DNA of 64,000 bases from an uncultured Lachnospiraceae bacterium (lineage in GTDB: Bacteria; Bacillota; Clostridia; Lachnospirales; Lachnospiraceae), in contig URCR01000009.1 in NCBI GenBank assembly GCA_900546325.1, positions 1-64,000 on the forward strand, given 5' to 3'. Positions 16,566 through 25,436 of this stretch are shown here, piece after piece. The notes beneath the pieces are model-generated. The model made no database searches and was not told the origin of the DNA. It saw nothing but the letters and a program-made list of their open reading frames with translations. The position numbers and the translations under genes are program-made. The number at the start of each line of letters is the position of its first letter. Within the stretch, counting starts at the first letter, position 1.

Positions 16566-17468
16566 CTACTCCTTCTCCATTTTTTCAAAACGCATCTGGA
16601 TCATCGTCATTGCCGCAATCACAAGCAGCAGGATCACAGATGCCGCGGAACCTCTTCCGTAATTCAGATCTTGATTGAACGCATTGTAAATGAAGATTCC
16701 CTGTGTGGTCGATGCCCCGCTCGGTCCTCCCGAAGCATACATATAAGGCACGTCCAAAAGCTGCATCGTTGTGATCACGCACATGATCAGCTGGATAAAT
16801 ACCATGAAGGAAATATTCGGCAATATAATATGTATGATTTTTCCAAATCCGGTACAGCCGTCAAGCGCTGCGGATTCCATAATGTCCGTGGAGACACCCT
16901 GGATCGCTGACAGGTAAAGAAGCACTGTCAATCCGCCTCCGAGTACTCCCGGAAAGATGATACAGAATTTGACCAGATTCGGATCACTGAGCCACGTCTG
17001 CGGCTGCCCTCCAAAAAACTTCACGATCTGGTTTGCCACACCGTAATCCGGATGCCAGATCCATTTCCATATGATCACATTTACAGAAGTCGGAATCAGC
17101 GCCGGAAGAATGTAAAGTGTCGTCAGACATTTCTTCAGCCTTACCAACTCATTCAAAAGAAGAGCCTGGATCAGCGGGATCAGGAAACACATACACAACT
17201 GTAACGCGAGCAGAATAAATGTATTCTTCCAGGAATCCCAGTATCCCTGCATCTGGAAAATATCGATATAATTCTGGAAACCGACAAATTCTCCCGGCTG
17301 GTTGATTGGATCATAGTTAAATAATGAAATGAAAAATGCACTGAAAATCGGATAATATTTCAGCCATACGGTACACGCCATCGGGATGAATAAAATACAC
17401 CAAGGCGTCACTTTTCTCCGAAACTGATAACTGCCTGCTTTGCTTTTTTTCTGCGGACTTTTTTTCAT
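16566..17468 (-). CDS. Carbohydrate ABC transporter permease (MalF/UgpA-type)
   Basis: This 300-residue integral membrane protein has six helices, beginning with a basic N-terminus (KKSPQKKSKAGSYQFRRKV). The EAA-type loop is seen as ESAALDGCTGFGKIIHIILPN near residue 215. With the neighbouring 450-residue permease it forms the membrane heterodimer of a type I sugar importer. The binding lipoprotein is encoded divergently at 17717. It is the first gene of the permease-hydrolase transcript. Confidence 0.9.
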   Translation of the reverse strand: MKKSPQKKSKAGSYQFRRKVTPWCILFIPMACTVWLKYYPIFSAFFISLFNYDPINQPGEFVGFQNYIDIFQMQGYWDSWKNTFILLALQLCMCFLIPLIQALLLNELVRLKKCLTTLYILPALIPTSVNVIIWKWIWHPDYGVANQIVKFFGGQPQTWLSDPNLVKFCIIFPGVLGGGLTVLLYLSAIQGVSTDIMESAALDGCTGFGKIIHIILPNISFMVFIQLIMCVITTMQLLDVPYMYASGGPSGASTTQGIFIYNAFNQDLNYGRGSAASVILLLVIAAMTMIQMRFEKMEKE

Positions 17469-17716
17469 CAGTAATACCTCCCTTGTTTGTTCTCCTTAAA
17501 AGTATATCGTTCTTTTCTCTTAAATAGAATGTCTGAACCTGACAACTATGTCACCGTTCTTAAAGTCTTCCTGCCTCCTTTTTCCGTTTCCGGCAGCAGG
17601 TTCGTCCATATCTTAAAAAATGTGACGTTTTTCGTTAGTTCTGGTTCGTTTCTTTTTCCTTATAAATCTGTTATGATAGACCTATCAACAAAACGAAGTC
17701 AAAGGAGGACTTGATT
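17469..17716. promoter_or_regulatory. Divergent control region of the sugar ABC locus
   Basis: Between the permease and lipoprotein genes lies a palindrome TGACA-ACTA-TGTCA (17540..17553). Towards the lipoprotein, TTCGTT occurs twice (17631..17636 and 17645..17650), before a -10 box TATGAT (17672..17677). These could be sites for the YesN-like regulator encoded at 19165-20685, but binding is inferred and the -35 boxes are weak, as expected for an activated promoter. Confidence 0.4.
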
Positions 17717-19063
17717 ATGAAGAAGAAACTGATTGCTTCTGTTCTCTGTCTTTCCATGGCTGCTGCTTCCCTTGCAGGCTGCGGCGGATCTGATGGAAAC
17801 AAAGCAGATACATCCGGAAGCAAAGACAAAAAAAGCAGTGAAGGGAAAGTAGAGCTGACCATCTGGGACACAAGCCGTAACAAAGATGACTGGTATACTT
17901 CCATGGAAAAGAAATTTCTCGAGGAGCATCCGGATATTACCTTGAATAAAGTTGTAAAAGAAGGGGATCCTGGAAATGAATTCTACCAGGCAGTCGCATC
18001 CGGCACTGCACCGGATCTTGTAAACTGTTCCTTCACAATGATGGACTCTTACATCTCTGCCGGAATCTTAGAGCCGCTGAACAAGTACACAGATGAGTGG
18101 GATGAGTGGGGTAATTTCACAAAAGAATATGTCGATATGTTCACAAAAGACGGAAATGTATACGGGGTTCCAAACCTTGTCGCACCAATGCTTTTTGCTT
18201 ATAACAAGACTCTATTTGAGGAAGCAGGAATCAGCGAACCGCCAAAGACATGGGACGAAGCTCTTGAGGCAGCAAAGAAGATCAACGATCCAGACAACCA
18301 GGTAACCGGATATGCAACACTTGCCGCTGAATGGACAGAATGGTTCTTCCAGTACTACGTATGGCAGGCAGGCGGAGATCTCACAAAAGAAAATGAGGAC
18401 GGAACTGCCGAACTTACTTTCACAGATCCGGCTGTCATCAAAGCTGCCGAATATTATCAGAAATTAAAGAGTGAAGGGGTTCTCCAAAGCGACCTTACTT
18501 TAAAATTCAATGACCTTGTAAAGAACTTTGGTATGGGAAAAATCGGTATGATGCCATTTGCAGGTGACTGGGTATCTGAGGCGATCACAAACGGAATCGA
18601 CCCGGATGACATCGGACTCTGCCTTCCACCGGTAGGACCTTCCGGAGAGCAGACAACAGCAATCGCAGGTGACTGCTATGTCATCAACGCCAAGACAGAC
18701 CAGGCAAAGAAAGATGCTGCATGGGAGTACATCAGCTATATGACCGGAAAAGAATACCGCTCTTCTTACTTTGAAAACCTTGCAACCAAAGGTGCTCCAA
18801 ACCCGGTGATCATCCCTAGAGATGACATGAGTATCACAGACTTCTATGAATTCCCGGAAGAATACGCAGAAGTACTCGAATCTGCAAAATCAATCGGACG
18901 TCTTGAATTCTATGGAAAAGCAGACTTTGGAACCTATGTTGACAAAGCTGTACAGAAGATCCTGACCGATCCAAGCGCAGATCCGGAGAAGGAATTCTCA
19001 GAGGCACAAAGTCTCTGTGAAAAGGAAGCATTAGAAAAATTCAACGAAGCGAATAAGAAATAG
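17717..19063 (+). CDS. Sugar-binding lipoprotein of the ABC transporter (family 1 solute-binding protein)
   Basis: The protein has 448 residues from the ATG at 17717, with AAAGGAGG 8 nt upstream. The N-terminus is a lipoprotein signal, MKKKLIASVLCLSMAAASLAGCGG, with lipobox LAGC. The acidic, lysine-rich mature protein begins with a disordered linker. The remainder has the two-lobe binding-protein fold with VELTIWDTS near residue 50 and the family-1 region ... DWVSEAITNG. It captures a carbohydrate outside the membrane and delivers it to the two permeases. The gene is divergent from them and is followed by a strong terminator, so it can be expressed more strongly than the permeases. Confidence 0.92.
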   Translation: MKKKLIASVLCLSMAAASLAGCGGSDGNKADTSGSKDKKSSEGKVELTIWDTSRNKDDWYTSMEKKFLEEHPDITLNKVVKEGDPGNEFYQAVASGTAPDLVNCSFTMMDSYISAGILEPLNKYTDEWDEWGNFTKEYVDMFTKDGNVYGVPNLVAPMLFAYNKTLFEEAGISEPPKTWDEALEAAKKINDPDNQVTGYATLAAEWTEWFFQYYVWQAGGDLTKENEDGTAELTFTDPAVIKAAEYYQKLKSEGVLQSDLTLKFNDLVKNFGMGKIGMMPFAGDWVSEAITNGIDPDDIGLCLPPVGPSGEQTTAIAGDCYVINAKTDQAKKDAAWEYISYMTGKEYRSSYFENLATKGAPNPVIIPRDDMSITDFYEFPEEYAEVLESAKSIGRLEFYGKADFGTYVDKAVQKILTDPSADPEKEFSEAQSLCEKEALEKFNEANKK

Positions 19064-19070
19064 TAAAAAC

Positions 19071-19116
19071 ACGTCCTGCCAAAAGGTAATCACCGATGGG
19101 CAGGACGTATTTTTTC
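19071..19116 (+). terminator. Terminator of the binding-lipoprotein gene
   Basis: The 10-bp stem ACGTCCTGCC (19071..19080) pairs with GGCAGGACGT (19099..19108), followed by ATTTTTTCTTTT. It lies just past the lipoprotein stop codon. Confidence 0.9.
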
Positions 19117-19164
19117 TTTTGGTAAAAAATCCGACACACTTTTCCCGGTACAGATACACTGCTT

Positions 19165-20685
19165 TTACCGCTCTCTGCACTCTCTCGGCGTCATCCCGGT
19201 AAAGTGCTTAAATGCTTTGCTGAAAGATCTGGGATTGTCATATCCGACCATACCGCATATCTCGATGATCTTATACTCTGAATCTCTCAGAAGTTCCTGT
19301 GCCTTCTGCATACGCACCTCCGTCAGATATTCCACAAAATTTTCTCCTGTTTTTTCTTTAAACAGACGGCTCAGATAGTTCGGATGCATGTAAAACTGCT
19401 CCGCAAGCATATTCAGGCTGATATTTTCACTGTAATGCTGCCTGATGAAACTCTGTATCTCAGAGATGACACCGCCTCCCACATTCTGATGATCTGCCTG
19501 TCCGATACATTCCATGATCCACTCCAGATAAGATGCCATATAGCGGAGGACTTCTTTCCCTCCCGAGCAGAGCAGCAGCTGTCTGAGCGCCTCGTTTAAC
19601 CGGTCATGCAGACTGATCTCCTCCATTCCGATCTCCTTTAAATACCCATTGACCTCTATGACGATCCGGATACATACCGTCTGCAGTTTCAGCACATCCA
19701 TCTGCTTTTCCTTCTCAAGCTCTGCCAACATCTGTTCCATCCAGTTTGCTGCGTCGCTGCGCTCTTCCGGTGTATGTAATTTTTGTAAAAAGGACGTGAT
19801 CAGCTTCGGCACTTCCACCGCCTCCTCCACGTAGAGCGTCTCAATATTTTTATAAAAGATAATCTTCTTATTCATATCTGCCAGAAGATATCTCATCGCA
19901 CTCTCCGTCTCTTTCCAGGCTTCCGAAAGTCCGCCAATCCCCTTCTTTTCCTTGCTGACTGCAAGCGCCCAGTGTTTTTCCTCACTGCATACCTGCTCAG
20001 ACACTGACACAAAGTAATTCAGTTGTTCTTTCGTCTGGAACGGAATCACCGCAAAAAGCGACCGGTTCCCGCTGTCCAGCACAATTGCCTGCGTGATCAC
20101 TGCCTGGATTCGCTCCTTCATCAACCCTTTCTGCGCCTGGATCTTATCCGGATCCGCCTCCCGCTCTGTCATAAAAATCGACACACCATACCAGTTATCC
20201 AGCTTGGGAAGTCCATATTTTTCTATGTCAGCGCTGGCATATCCTCTCGCGATCGACAACAGCAGCCCTTCCATCTGCCTTGTATGTCCAAGACGTTCCT
20301 CAACAAGTTTATTCAGCTTTGTCCGCATCCGGTCCAGAAACTGTTCCACTTCCCGCAGATTTACCGGCTTCGTCAGATATTCCACTGCACCGTAACGCAT
20401 GGCTTCCTTTGCATAGTCGAAATCACTGTATCCGCTTAAGATAACGCACTGCGTATCAAACTTCTGCTCTCGGATCTCTCTTAATAGATCAATCCCGGAC
20501 TTCTCCGGCATCCGGATATCCGTAAATACAACATCGATATGCATTTTTCTGAGGATCAAAAGAGCTTCCTCTACACTTGTGGCAATCCCTGCCACCTCAA
20601 ATCCATGTTCCTTCCACTTCACAAACTGTGCCATTCCGCGGCACACAATCTCTTCATCATCTACGATCAGAACCTGATAGATCAT
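19165..20685 (-). CDS. YesN-like AraC-type response regulator
   Basis: The protein has 506 residues. Residues 1-120 form a receiver domain with acidic pair D9/D10, phosphorylatable D56 (FTDIRMP) and K107-type KPVNLRE. A long middle region (about 130-400) is typical of YesN regulators. The last 100 residues hold two AraC helix-turn-helix motifs (SLNMLAEQFYMHPNYLSRLFKEKTGENF and IIEICGMVGYDNPRSFSKAFKHFTGMTP). It overlaps the sensor kinase gene by 29 bp, forming one translational unit. It probably activates the adjacent sugar ABC genes in response to the carbohydrate; that target is inferred from position. Confidence 0.9.
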   Translation of the reverse strand: MIYQVLIVDDEEIVCRGMAQFVKWKEHGFEVAGIATSVEEALLILRKMHIDVVFTDIRMPEKSGIDLLREIREQKFDTQCVILSGYSDFDYAKEAMRYGAVEYLTKPVNLREVEQFLDRMRTKLNKLVEERLGHTRQMEGLLLSIARGYASADIEKYGLPKLDNWYGVSIFMTEREADPDKIQAQKGLMKERIQAVITQAIVLDSGNRSLFAVIPFQTKEQLNYFVSVSEQVCSEEKHWALAVSKEKKGIGGLSEAWKETESAMRYLLADMNKKIIFYKNIETLYVEEAVEVPKLITSFLQKLHTPEERSDAANWMEQMLAELEKEKQMDVLKLQTVCIRIVIEVNGYLKEIGMEEISLHDRLNEALRQLLLCSGGKEVLRYMASYLEWIMECIGQADHQNVGGGVISEIQSFIRQHYSENISLNMLAEQFYMHPNYLSRLFKEKTGENFVEYLTEVRMQKAQELLRDSEYKIIEICGMVGYDNPRSFSKAFKHFTGMTPRECRER

Positions 20686-22618
20686 CTTCCTTCTCCTCTC
20701 CGGACAGATTTTTCATATTTTCAGAATATTTTCGGATCGGAAGGATGATCTTCACCTCTGTTCCCTCTCCCTGCCTGCTGGCAATCCGGATTCCATACGC
20801 TTCTCCATAGAAAAGGCGAATCCTCTGATTGACATTTGCCATTCCGATATTTTTGCCAGACTGAATCTCCTCATCAATCTGCTTCTGCAAGTATTTCTGT
20901 TCTTCCTCTGTCATTCCTTTTCCATTATCTTTCACTACAATTTTTAATTTTTCTTCCCATTCTGACACAGCAATTTCAATCCGACATCCCTTTGCCGCAT
21001 CATTAAATCCGTGCACAACTGCATTTTCCATGATCGGTTGGAGCATAAACTGGGGAATATAGCAGTCTCTTATGTCCGGTTCTGTACGGACCTTCAGCTC
21101 GATTTTATCCTGATGACGGAAATTGATCACCTCCAGGTATACATTCGCATGTTCCAGTCCCTCTGACAGCGGGATCGTATTTCCTCCCGTGCGCATTCCC
21201 ATCCGGCAGAGCTGGCTGAACTGCTCGATCATCCTCGTCACCCTGCTCTCTCCGTTTGCCTCGTACATCGCCTCCCAGCGGATAATATCAAGTGTGTTAT
21301 ACAGAAAATGTGGATTGATCTGCATCAGCATTGCGTCTAACTGTGCATTCTTCCAGCTAAGCTGAAGCTTCTGCCGCCTGATCTCCGATAAATATACCTG
21401 TTCGATCAGCTGATTGGTCCTGTCTGCCATATCATTAAACCGCTCCCCAAGCACAGTGATTTCATCATTTCCACTGATTGGATAACGCACGGTCCACTTT
21501 CCCTTGCCCGCCTTATCCATCACTTTGATCAGCTGGCGGATCGGATCGGAAATACTGCAGGTGACATAGTAAGAAACAGCAAAACACGCAAGCACAACGC
21601 AGATCAGCACAAAAATACAGACATTTCTTGTCTGATAAGTCCCTTCAAGGAGCATGTCCATATTTCCCAGATAAACGACTGACATATCCGTCCCCGGTAT
21701 GTTTTCATAGGCAAACAGAACATCTCTTCCCTCGATCGTTTTTCTCACGGAATCTTTCTGCTTCTCTTTCATATTCTCAAAAATCGCTTTATCTTTCGGA
21801 AAAGACGGCGCATAGATACTCGGTTCAAACCCCTGAACAACACTGTCCTTTCCGGTGAGAAACATATTTTCTTCCGGTCCTCCGTCATACCCGTCCGCTG
21901 CCGTTGCAAAAGCCTTTATATCAATATTCATAAAAAGTACACCGAGAAATTCTCTCGTGTACGGCTCATAGACAGCAACTCCGAGCGTCACAATGTTTCC
22001 AAAACCATAGACACTCTGCTCATTTTCATAAAAAGTCTCACTTTGTGCTGCATCCTCAAACCAGACCGGATATCCATTCTTCTCCTGCGGCTCCCGGTAG
22101 TACGCTTTATCATAAAATTCTGTCAGATTTCTTATCGTTCCTCCTCTGCGGTATCCATTTTCCTCCATCATGTGATACTGGCGCCCGGGTGTCACAAACT
22201 GCACATTTTTAATGTATTTCCTCTGGCGGCTCATTGTATACAGTTTCTCCTCAACCAGGGCGATATTTTCTTCTTTTCCCTTCTCACCTTTCGCATCTGC
22301 AGCTGCATTTTCCACAGCAGCCTGAAGGATTCTCGCATCATCATAAAATTGAAGTGCGATATCCTCATACTCCCTCATAATTTCTTCCATTTTCAAACAG
22401 ATATTCTGCACCTGCATCGCTGCATTCTGCTTCAGGTTCCAGATAATCTCTTTGGAATATTTGTCAAAGCTGAAAAAAGTAATAAACGCCGCCGCACCAA
22501 GCAGTAATACGAGAAACGAAAGATTCAGCCGCTTAAAAATGCTCCCCGTTCTCAGGATCTTCTTGATGAATTCATTCCATTTCAGACAGATTTTCTTCCA
22601 CTGTTTCATGCACTGCAT
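20657..22618 (-). CDS. YesM-like sensor histidine kinase
   Basis: The protein has 653 residues. There is a membrane helix near residues 28-50, an extracytoplasmic sensor domain of about 270 residues, and a second helix near 325-345. A HAMP linker follows (SISDPIRQLIKVMDKA...). The His_kinase domain has the phosphorylated H in INPHFLYNTLD and an ATPase domain with EN AVVHGF and DNGKGMT motifs. It senses a signal outside the cell, as expected for a YesMN pair next to a sugar importer, and phosphorylates the overlapping AraC-type regulator. Its start lies 7 bp after the flavodoxin stop codon, so read-through from that gene is likely. Confidence 0.9.
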   Translation of the reverse strand: MQCMKQWKKICLKWNEFIKKILRTGSIFKRLNLSFLVLLLGAAAFITFFSFDKYSKEIIWNLKQNAAMQVQNICLKMEEIMREYEDIALQFYDDARILQAAVENAAADAKGEKGKEENIALVEEKLYTMSRQRKYIKNVQFVTPGRQYHMMEENGYRRGGTIRNLTEFYDKAYYREPQEKNGYPVWFEDAAQSETFYENEQSVYGFGNIVTLGVAVYEPYTREFLGVLFMNIDIKAFATAADGYDGGPEENMFLTGKDSVVQGFEPSIYAPSFPKDKAIFENMKEKQKDSVRKTIEGRDVLFAYENIPGTDMSVVYLGNMDMLLEGTYQTRNVCIFVLICVVLACFAVSYYVTCSISDPIRQLIKVMDKAGKGKWTVRYPISGNDEITVLGERFNDMADRTNQLIEQVYLSEIRRQKLQLSWKNAQLDAMLMQINPHFLYNTLDIIRWEAMYEANGESRVTRMIEQFSQLCRMGMRTGGNTIPLSEGLEHANVYLEVINFRHQDKIELKVRTEPDIRDCYIPQFMLQPIMENAVVHGFNDAAKGCRIEIAVSEWEEKLKIVVKDNGKGMTEEEQKYLQKQIDEEIQSGKNIGMANVNQRIRLFYGEAYGIRIASRQGEGTEVKIILPIRKYSENMKNLSGEEKEDDLSGSDRR

Positions 22619-22625
22619 ATCCTCT

Positions 22626-23138
22626 CTATTGATCGGCCCACCGGATAATCTGCTCCTGTTCCTCTTTTACTGAAGAACCGTGGATTGGAAGTCCTTCTTT
22701 GATCTTTGCCCCGGTTGCAAGCCTTCTGATGTCCTCCTCACTTCTCCCCATCTTACTTCCTTCATTTGTGCAAAATGGATAAACCGTCTTTCCTGTAAAA
22801 TCATTGTTCTCTAAAAAAGTCCAGACTGGCATCGGCATTGTTCCACACCAGTTTGGATAGCCGACATATATCGTATCATAATCAGAAACTGATTTTTCTT
22901 TCTTAAGCTTCGGCCTCGCATCTTCAGACAGTTCCTTTTTGGAAACTTCCACACACGTTCTATACGCAAATGGATATCCTGTTTCCGACTCAATTTCAAA
23001 TAAATCTGCATTCTTATGTGCCGCAATGATCTCCGCTGCGATCTCTGTATTTCCTTTGTCCAGATTTACAATGCTTCCGTTTGAATAATTCTCTCCTTTA
23101 TGTGAAAAATATGCGACCAGTATTTTGTGTTCTCTCAT
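22626..23138 (-). CDS. Flavodoxin-family protein
   Basis: The protein has 170 residues. The FMN-binding phosphate loop is FSHKGENYSNGS near residue 11, later than the classic T-x-T-G-x-T. The isoalloxazine loops are VGYPNWCGTMPMP and CTNEGSKMG. It is close to the flavodoxin_4 branch often fused to or found with NAD(P)H oxidoreductases. It should carry electrons in the cytoplasm. It is the first gene of a possible transcript with the YesM/YesN genes, 7 bp upstream of the kinase. The functional link to sugar sensing is unknown. Confidence 0.85.
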   Translation of the reverse strand: MREHKILVAYFSHKGENYSNGSIVNLDKGNTEIAAEIIAAHKNADLFEIESETGYPFAYRTCVEVSKKELSEDARPKLKKEKSVSDYDTIYVGYPNWCGTMPMPVWTFLENNDFTGKTVYPFCTNEGSKMGRSEEDIRRLATGAKIKEGLPIHGSSVKEEQEQIIRWADQ

Positions 23139-23266
23139 CTTTTATACTTCCTTTCCTAGTGTTGTATCAAGTTCACTTTTCTTTTCTATTTTACTACGAA
23201 ACAACAGGTGGGAGTCAATAGAGAAAGTAAAATTTATGAAATTTCCGTGAATCTGCCTCTAATGTC

Positions 23267-23294
23267 TTGTTTCTTTTTCATAAATTGTTATAAT
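23267..23294 (+). promoter_or_regulatory. Promoter of the GntR regulator gene
   Basis: There is a -35 box TTGTTT (23267..23272), a 16-nt spacer and a perfect -10 box TATAAT (23289..23294), 42 bp before the start codon. Confidence 0.6.
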
Positions 23295-23336
23295 GAAAGA
23301 ATAGTCTTTACTTTTTGAAAAAAGGAGGAGCCCCCT

Positions 23337-24059
23337 ATGAAAACAACTATAACCTGGAAAACTATTGTTGATACTTTGATTCAGGAATTTGAACATGATG
23401 GATATAAAAAAGGAGAAAAGATGCCAAGCGAAAGTAAGATGGCATCCCGCTTTGATACTACCCGCGCAGAAGTCCGTCAGGCATATCTGCACTTGCAGGA
23501 AGCCGGTTACATTTATTCTCAGCAGGGATATGGAAGCTTTTTCTCCGGCAAGAAGGAGAAGATCCGTCTGGTCTTAAATGACAGCCAGAATTTCACTGAG
23601 AAGATGGACACCCTCGGAATCCACTACCGCACAGAGAATGTCGGTTTTGAACTGATCAAGGACAATATGATCGTCTCTGAGATGTTTGAGCTTTCTGAGG
23701 AAGAAGCAGATTTTCATGATATCTATAAACTGACCCTGTTGCGCTTTGTGGACGATGAACCTGTGGCGATCCGTGTCAGCTATCTCCCGGATTACGCATT
23801 TCCCGACTTGTCACAGCACGGTTCCTCCATCACTTCACTCCGGGATTATATGCACGAGTGTGGGTATAATGATTTCACCGATGAGAATTATGAATTTTCC
23901 GTCTCTGCACTGGACAAAAAAGAGCGTGCCCTCTTTGATATCAAAGGATTTGCCTCCTGCCTCGTCATGAGTTCTAAATGCGTGGATCAGGCAACCGGGC
24001 GCGTACTGGAAGTTGCGCGGACAATCTACCGGAGCGATAAATTTGTGTTTACTTTATAG
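23337..24059 (+). CDS. GntR-family transcriptional regulator with UTRA domain
   Basis: The protein has 240 residues. Residues 8-72 are a GntR winged helix (DGYKKGEKMPSESKMASRF, then TRAEVRQAYLHLQEAGYI). Residues 95-235 are a UTRA effector domain (ELSEEEADFHDIYKLTLLRFVDDEPVAIRVSYL...). This subclass (HutC/TreR-like) binds sugars, sugar phosphates or amino-acid derivatives. The start has GGAGGAG upstream and the gene ends at a strong hairpin, so it forms a single-gene transcript. The target is not evident. Confidence 0.88.
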   Translation: MKTTITWKTIVDTLIQEFEHDGYKKGEKMPSESKMASRFDTTRAEVRQAYLHLQEAGYIYSQQGYGSFFSGKKEKIRLVLNDSQNFTEKMDTLGIHYRTENVGFELIKDNMIVSEMFELSEEEADFHDIYKLTLLRFVDDEPVAIRVSYLPDYAFPDLSQHGSSITSLRDYMHECGYNDFTDENYEFSVSALDKKERALFDIKGFASCLVMSSKCVDQATGRVLEVARTIYRSDKFVFTL

Positions 24060-24114
24060 AAGAGCCGCTAAAAAGGAACCTCCAATAGATACATATGTTT
24101 TTCTACATACAAAG

Positions 24115-24162
24115 GGTGCGCCTGACAAACCAAACGGATTTGACAGGCGCACCTGATATTTT
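24115..24162. terminator. Terminator between the GntR and membrane-protein genes
   Basis: The strong stem GGTGCGCCTG (24115..24124) pairs with CAGGCGCACC (24144..24153), with extra inner pairing ACAAA/TTTG. It is followed by TGATATTTTCCC on the plus strand and CCTTTGTATG on the minus strand. It lies between convergent genes and probably serves both. Confidence 0.7.
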
Positions 24163-24182
24163 CCCACAATACCTCAGGCCTC

Positions 24183-24530
24183 CTACGAAGCATGAAACCC
24201 TCCAAGCAGAAGACTCTTGGAGAACATCTGCAGAAAGAAAAACAGGAGAAAGACCCCCAATGAGACTCCATAGAAAATCAAGCTGCCTGCTGACATTGTT
24301 GTCTTTCTCTTCCAGCAGCGGTATTTATTCCATAAAATATCAATCACAAGTGACAGAAACCATACAATAAACATCGGTGTAAGTACATCTCTTGTGAGAA
24401 AATCTGCTACACTTCCATTATTTTTCATCGTAAATGCTGTCAATGCCACTGTTACAAGCGGAAGCAGCAGCAAGAATACTGCTTTTATCACCCTTTCTGT
24501 CCTTTGTGTTTTCTTCCTCTCTTTTTCCAT
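24183..24530 (-). CDS. Small membrane protein, function unknown
   Basis: This 115-residue protein has a basic N-terminus (MEKERKKTQRTER) and three hydrophobic segments at about residues 14-33, 47-65 and 82-108. The start has AAAGGAG upstream. It is 61 bp downstream of a larger membrane protein gene on the same strand, with which it is probably co-transcribed. No family is recognised. Confidence 0.6.
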   Translation of the reverse strand: MEKERKKTQRTERVIKAVFLLLLPLVTVALTAFTMKNNGSVADFLTRDVLTPMFIVWFLSLVIDILWNKYRCWKRKTTMSAGSLIFYGVSLGVFLLFFFLQMFSKSLLLGGFHAS

Positions 24531-24591
24531 TCCCTGCCACTCCTTTCTGAACGATCCTCTGACTGTTTTGACTTCTTGCTTTCTTACATTC

Positions 24592-25320
24592 TTACCAAAC
24601 TATTTGAGGAAACTCCATGCATTCCTTCGGCACTGCCAACAATAGCACCGCAAATATTGCCAGTAATACGGCTCCATATATCCCGAATCTTCTCCGCTCA
24701 TACCGGAACCGCTGTCCTTCCTCATATCCGGAATACCAGAATAGAATCACAGCCATCACCCCTGCCCCCTGAAAAATTACCATCAGGTCACCGAAGCACC
24801 TTAACGTAAATGCAAGCAGAACAGCAGCGGCAATCCCCATGAAAATCAAGATTTTCTTTCTCCGTGATATTTCTTTCTTCGGATGGTGTGTCACAACCTT
24901 CTCTCTGACCTGCCCTGCAAAAAAGCCGAAAAAATATCCGATCCACAGCAGTAGCCAAAAATAGAATGTGATACTTCTATGAAACGCATTTGCCGTTTCC
25001 ACACTAAGAAACTTTGTCATATCCAGAAACAGTGTCTCCAGAAAAGTGGCGCATGCCAGCCAGAATCCCGATAACAGCCATCGTTTTGCCTCCGTCAGCC
25101 GGACCTCAAGCCGGCTGCATTTCCTTCTGTCAAATGCATTTCTGCTTATCTGAATACATAAATACAAGAAATAGACTCCCGATACAAGGAGCGGTGTCAG
25201 ATACAGCAAACGGACACTGTACACCGTCCATGCCAGCAGTCTATCCGTAAAAAACATTCCGATTCCGACAAGCAGCAGCCAGGCCCACATCTCCCTTTCT
25301 TCTTTTTCCTGATTCTGCAT
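24592..25320 (-). CDS. Membrane protein, function unknown
   Basis: This 242-residue protein has about six to seven hydrophobic helices (WLLLVGIGMFF, YLTPLLVSGVYFLYLCI, FYFWLLLWIGYFFGFFAG, FMGIAAAVLLAFTL, VFQGAGVMAVILFW, AVLLAIFAVLLLAV). Charged loops rich in R and K lie between them. There is no catalytic motif. The start has AGAGGAAGG upstream. It is the first of two membrane-protein genes that run ahead of the MetY gene end. No family is recognised. Confidence 0.6.
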   Translation of the reverse strand: MQNQEKEEREMWAWLLLVGIGMFFTDRLLAWTVYSVRLLYLTPLLVSGVYFLYLCIQISRNAFDRRKCSRLEVRLTEAKRWLLSGFWLACATFLETLFLDMTKFLSVETANAFHRSITFYFWLLLWIGYFFGFFAGQVREKVVTHHPKKEISRRKKILIFMGIAAAVLLAFTLRCFGDLMVIFQGAGVMAVILFWYSGYEEGQRFRYERRRFGIYGAVLLAIFAVLLLAVPKECMEFPQIVW

Positions 25321-25436
25321 CGTATCCTTCCTCTCTTTTCTAAAATATATGATTTCTATATTTTACATCTGTCATTTTCTTTTATCATAGCAGAAAAAAG
25401 AGGAAAATTCATTCCTTTTCAAAATTTTTTTACTTG

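Noticed and set aside
17540..17553. TGACA-N4-TGTCA as a proven YesN operator
   Set aside because: A single short palindrome is not enough; kept only as part of the control region.
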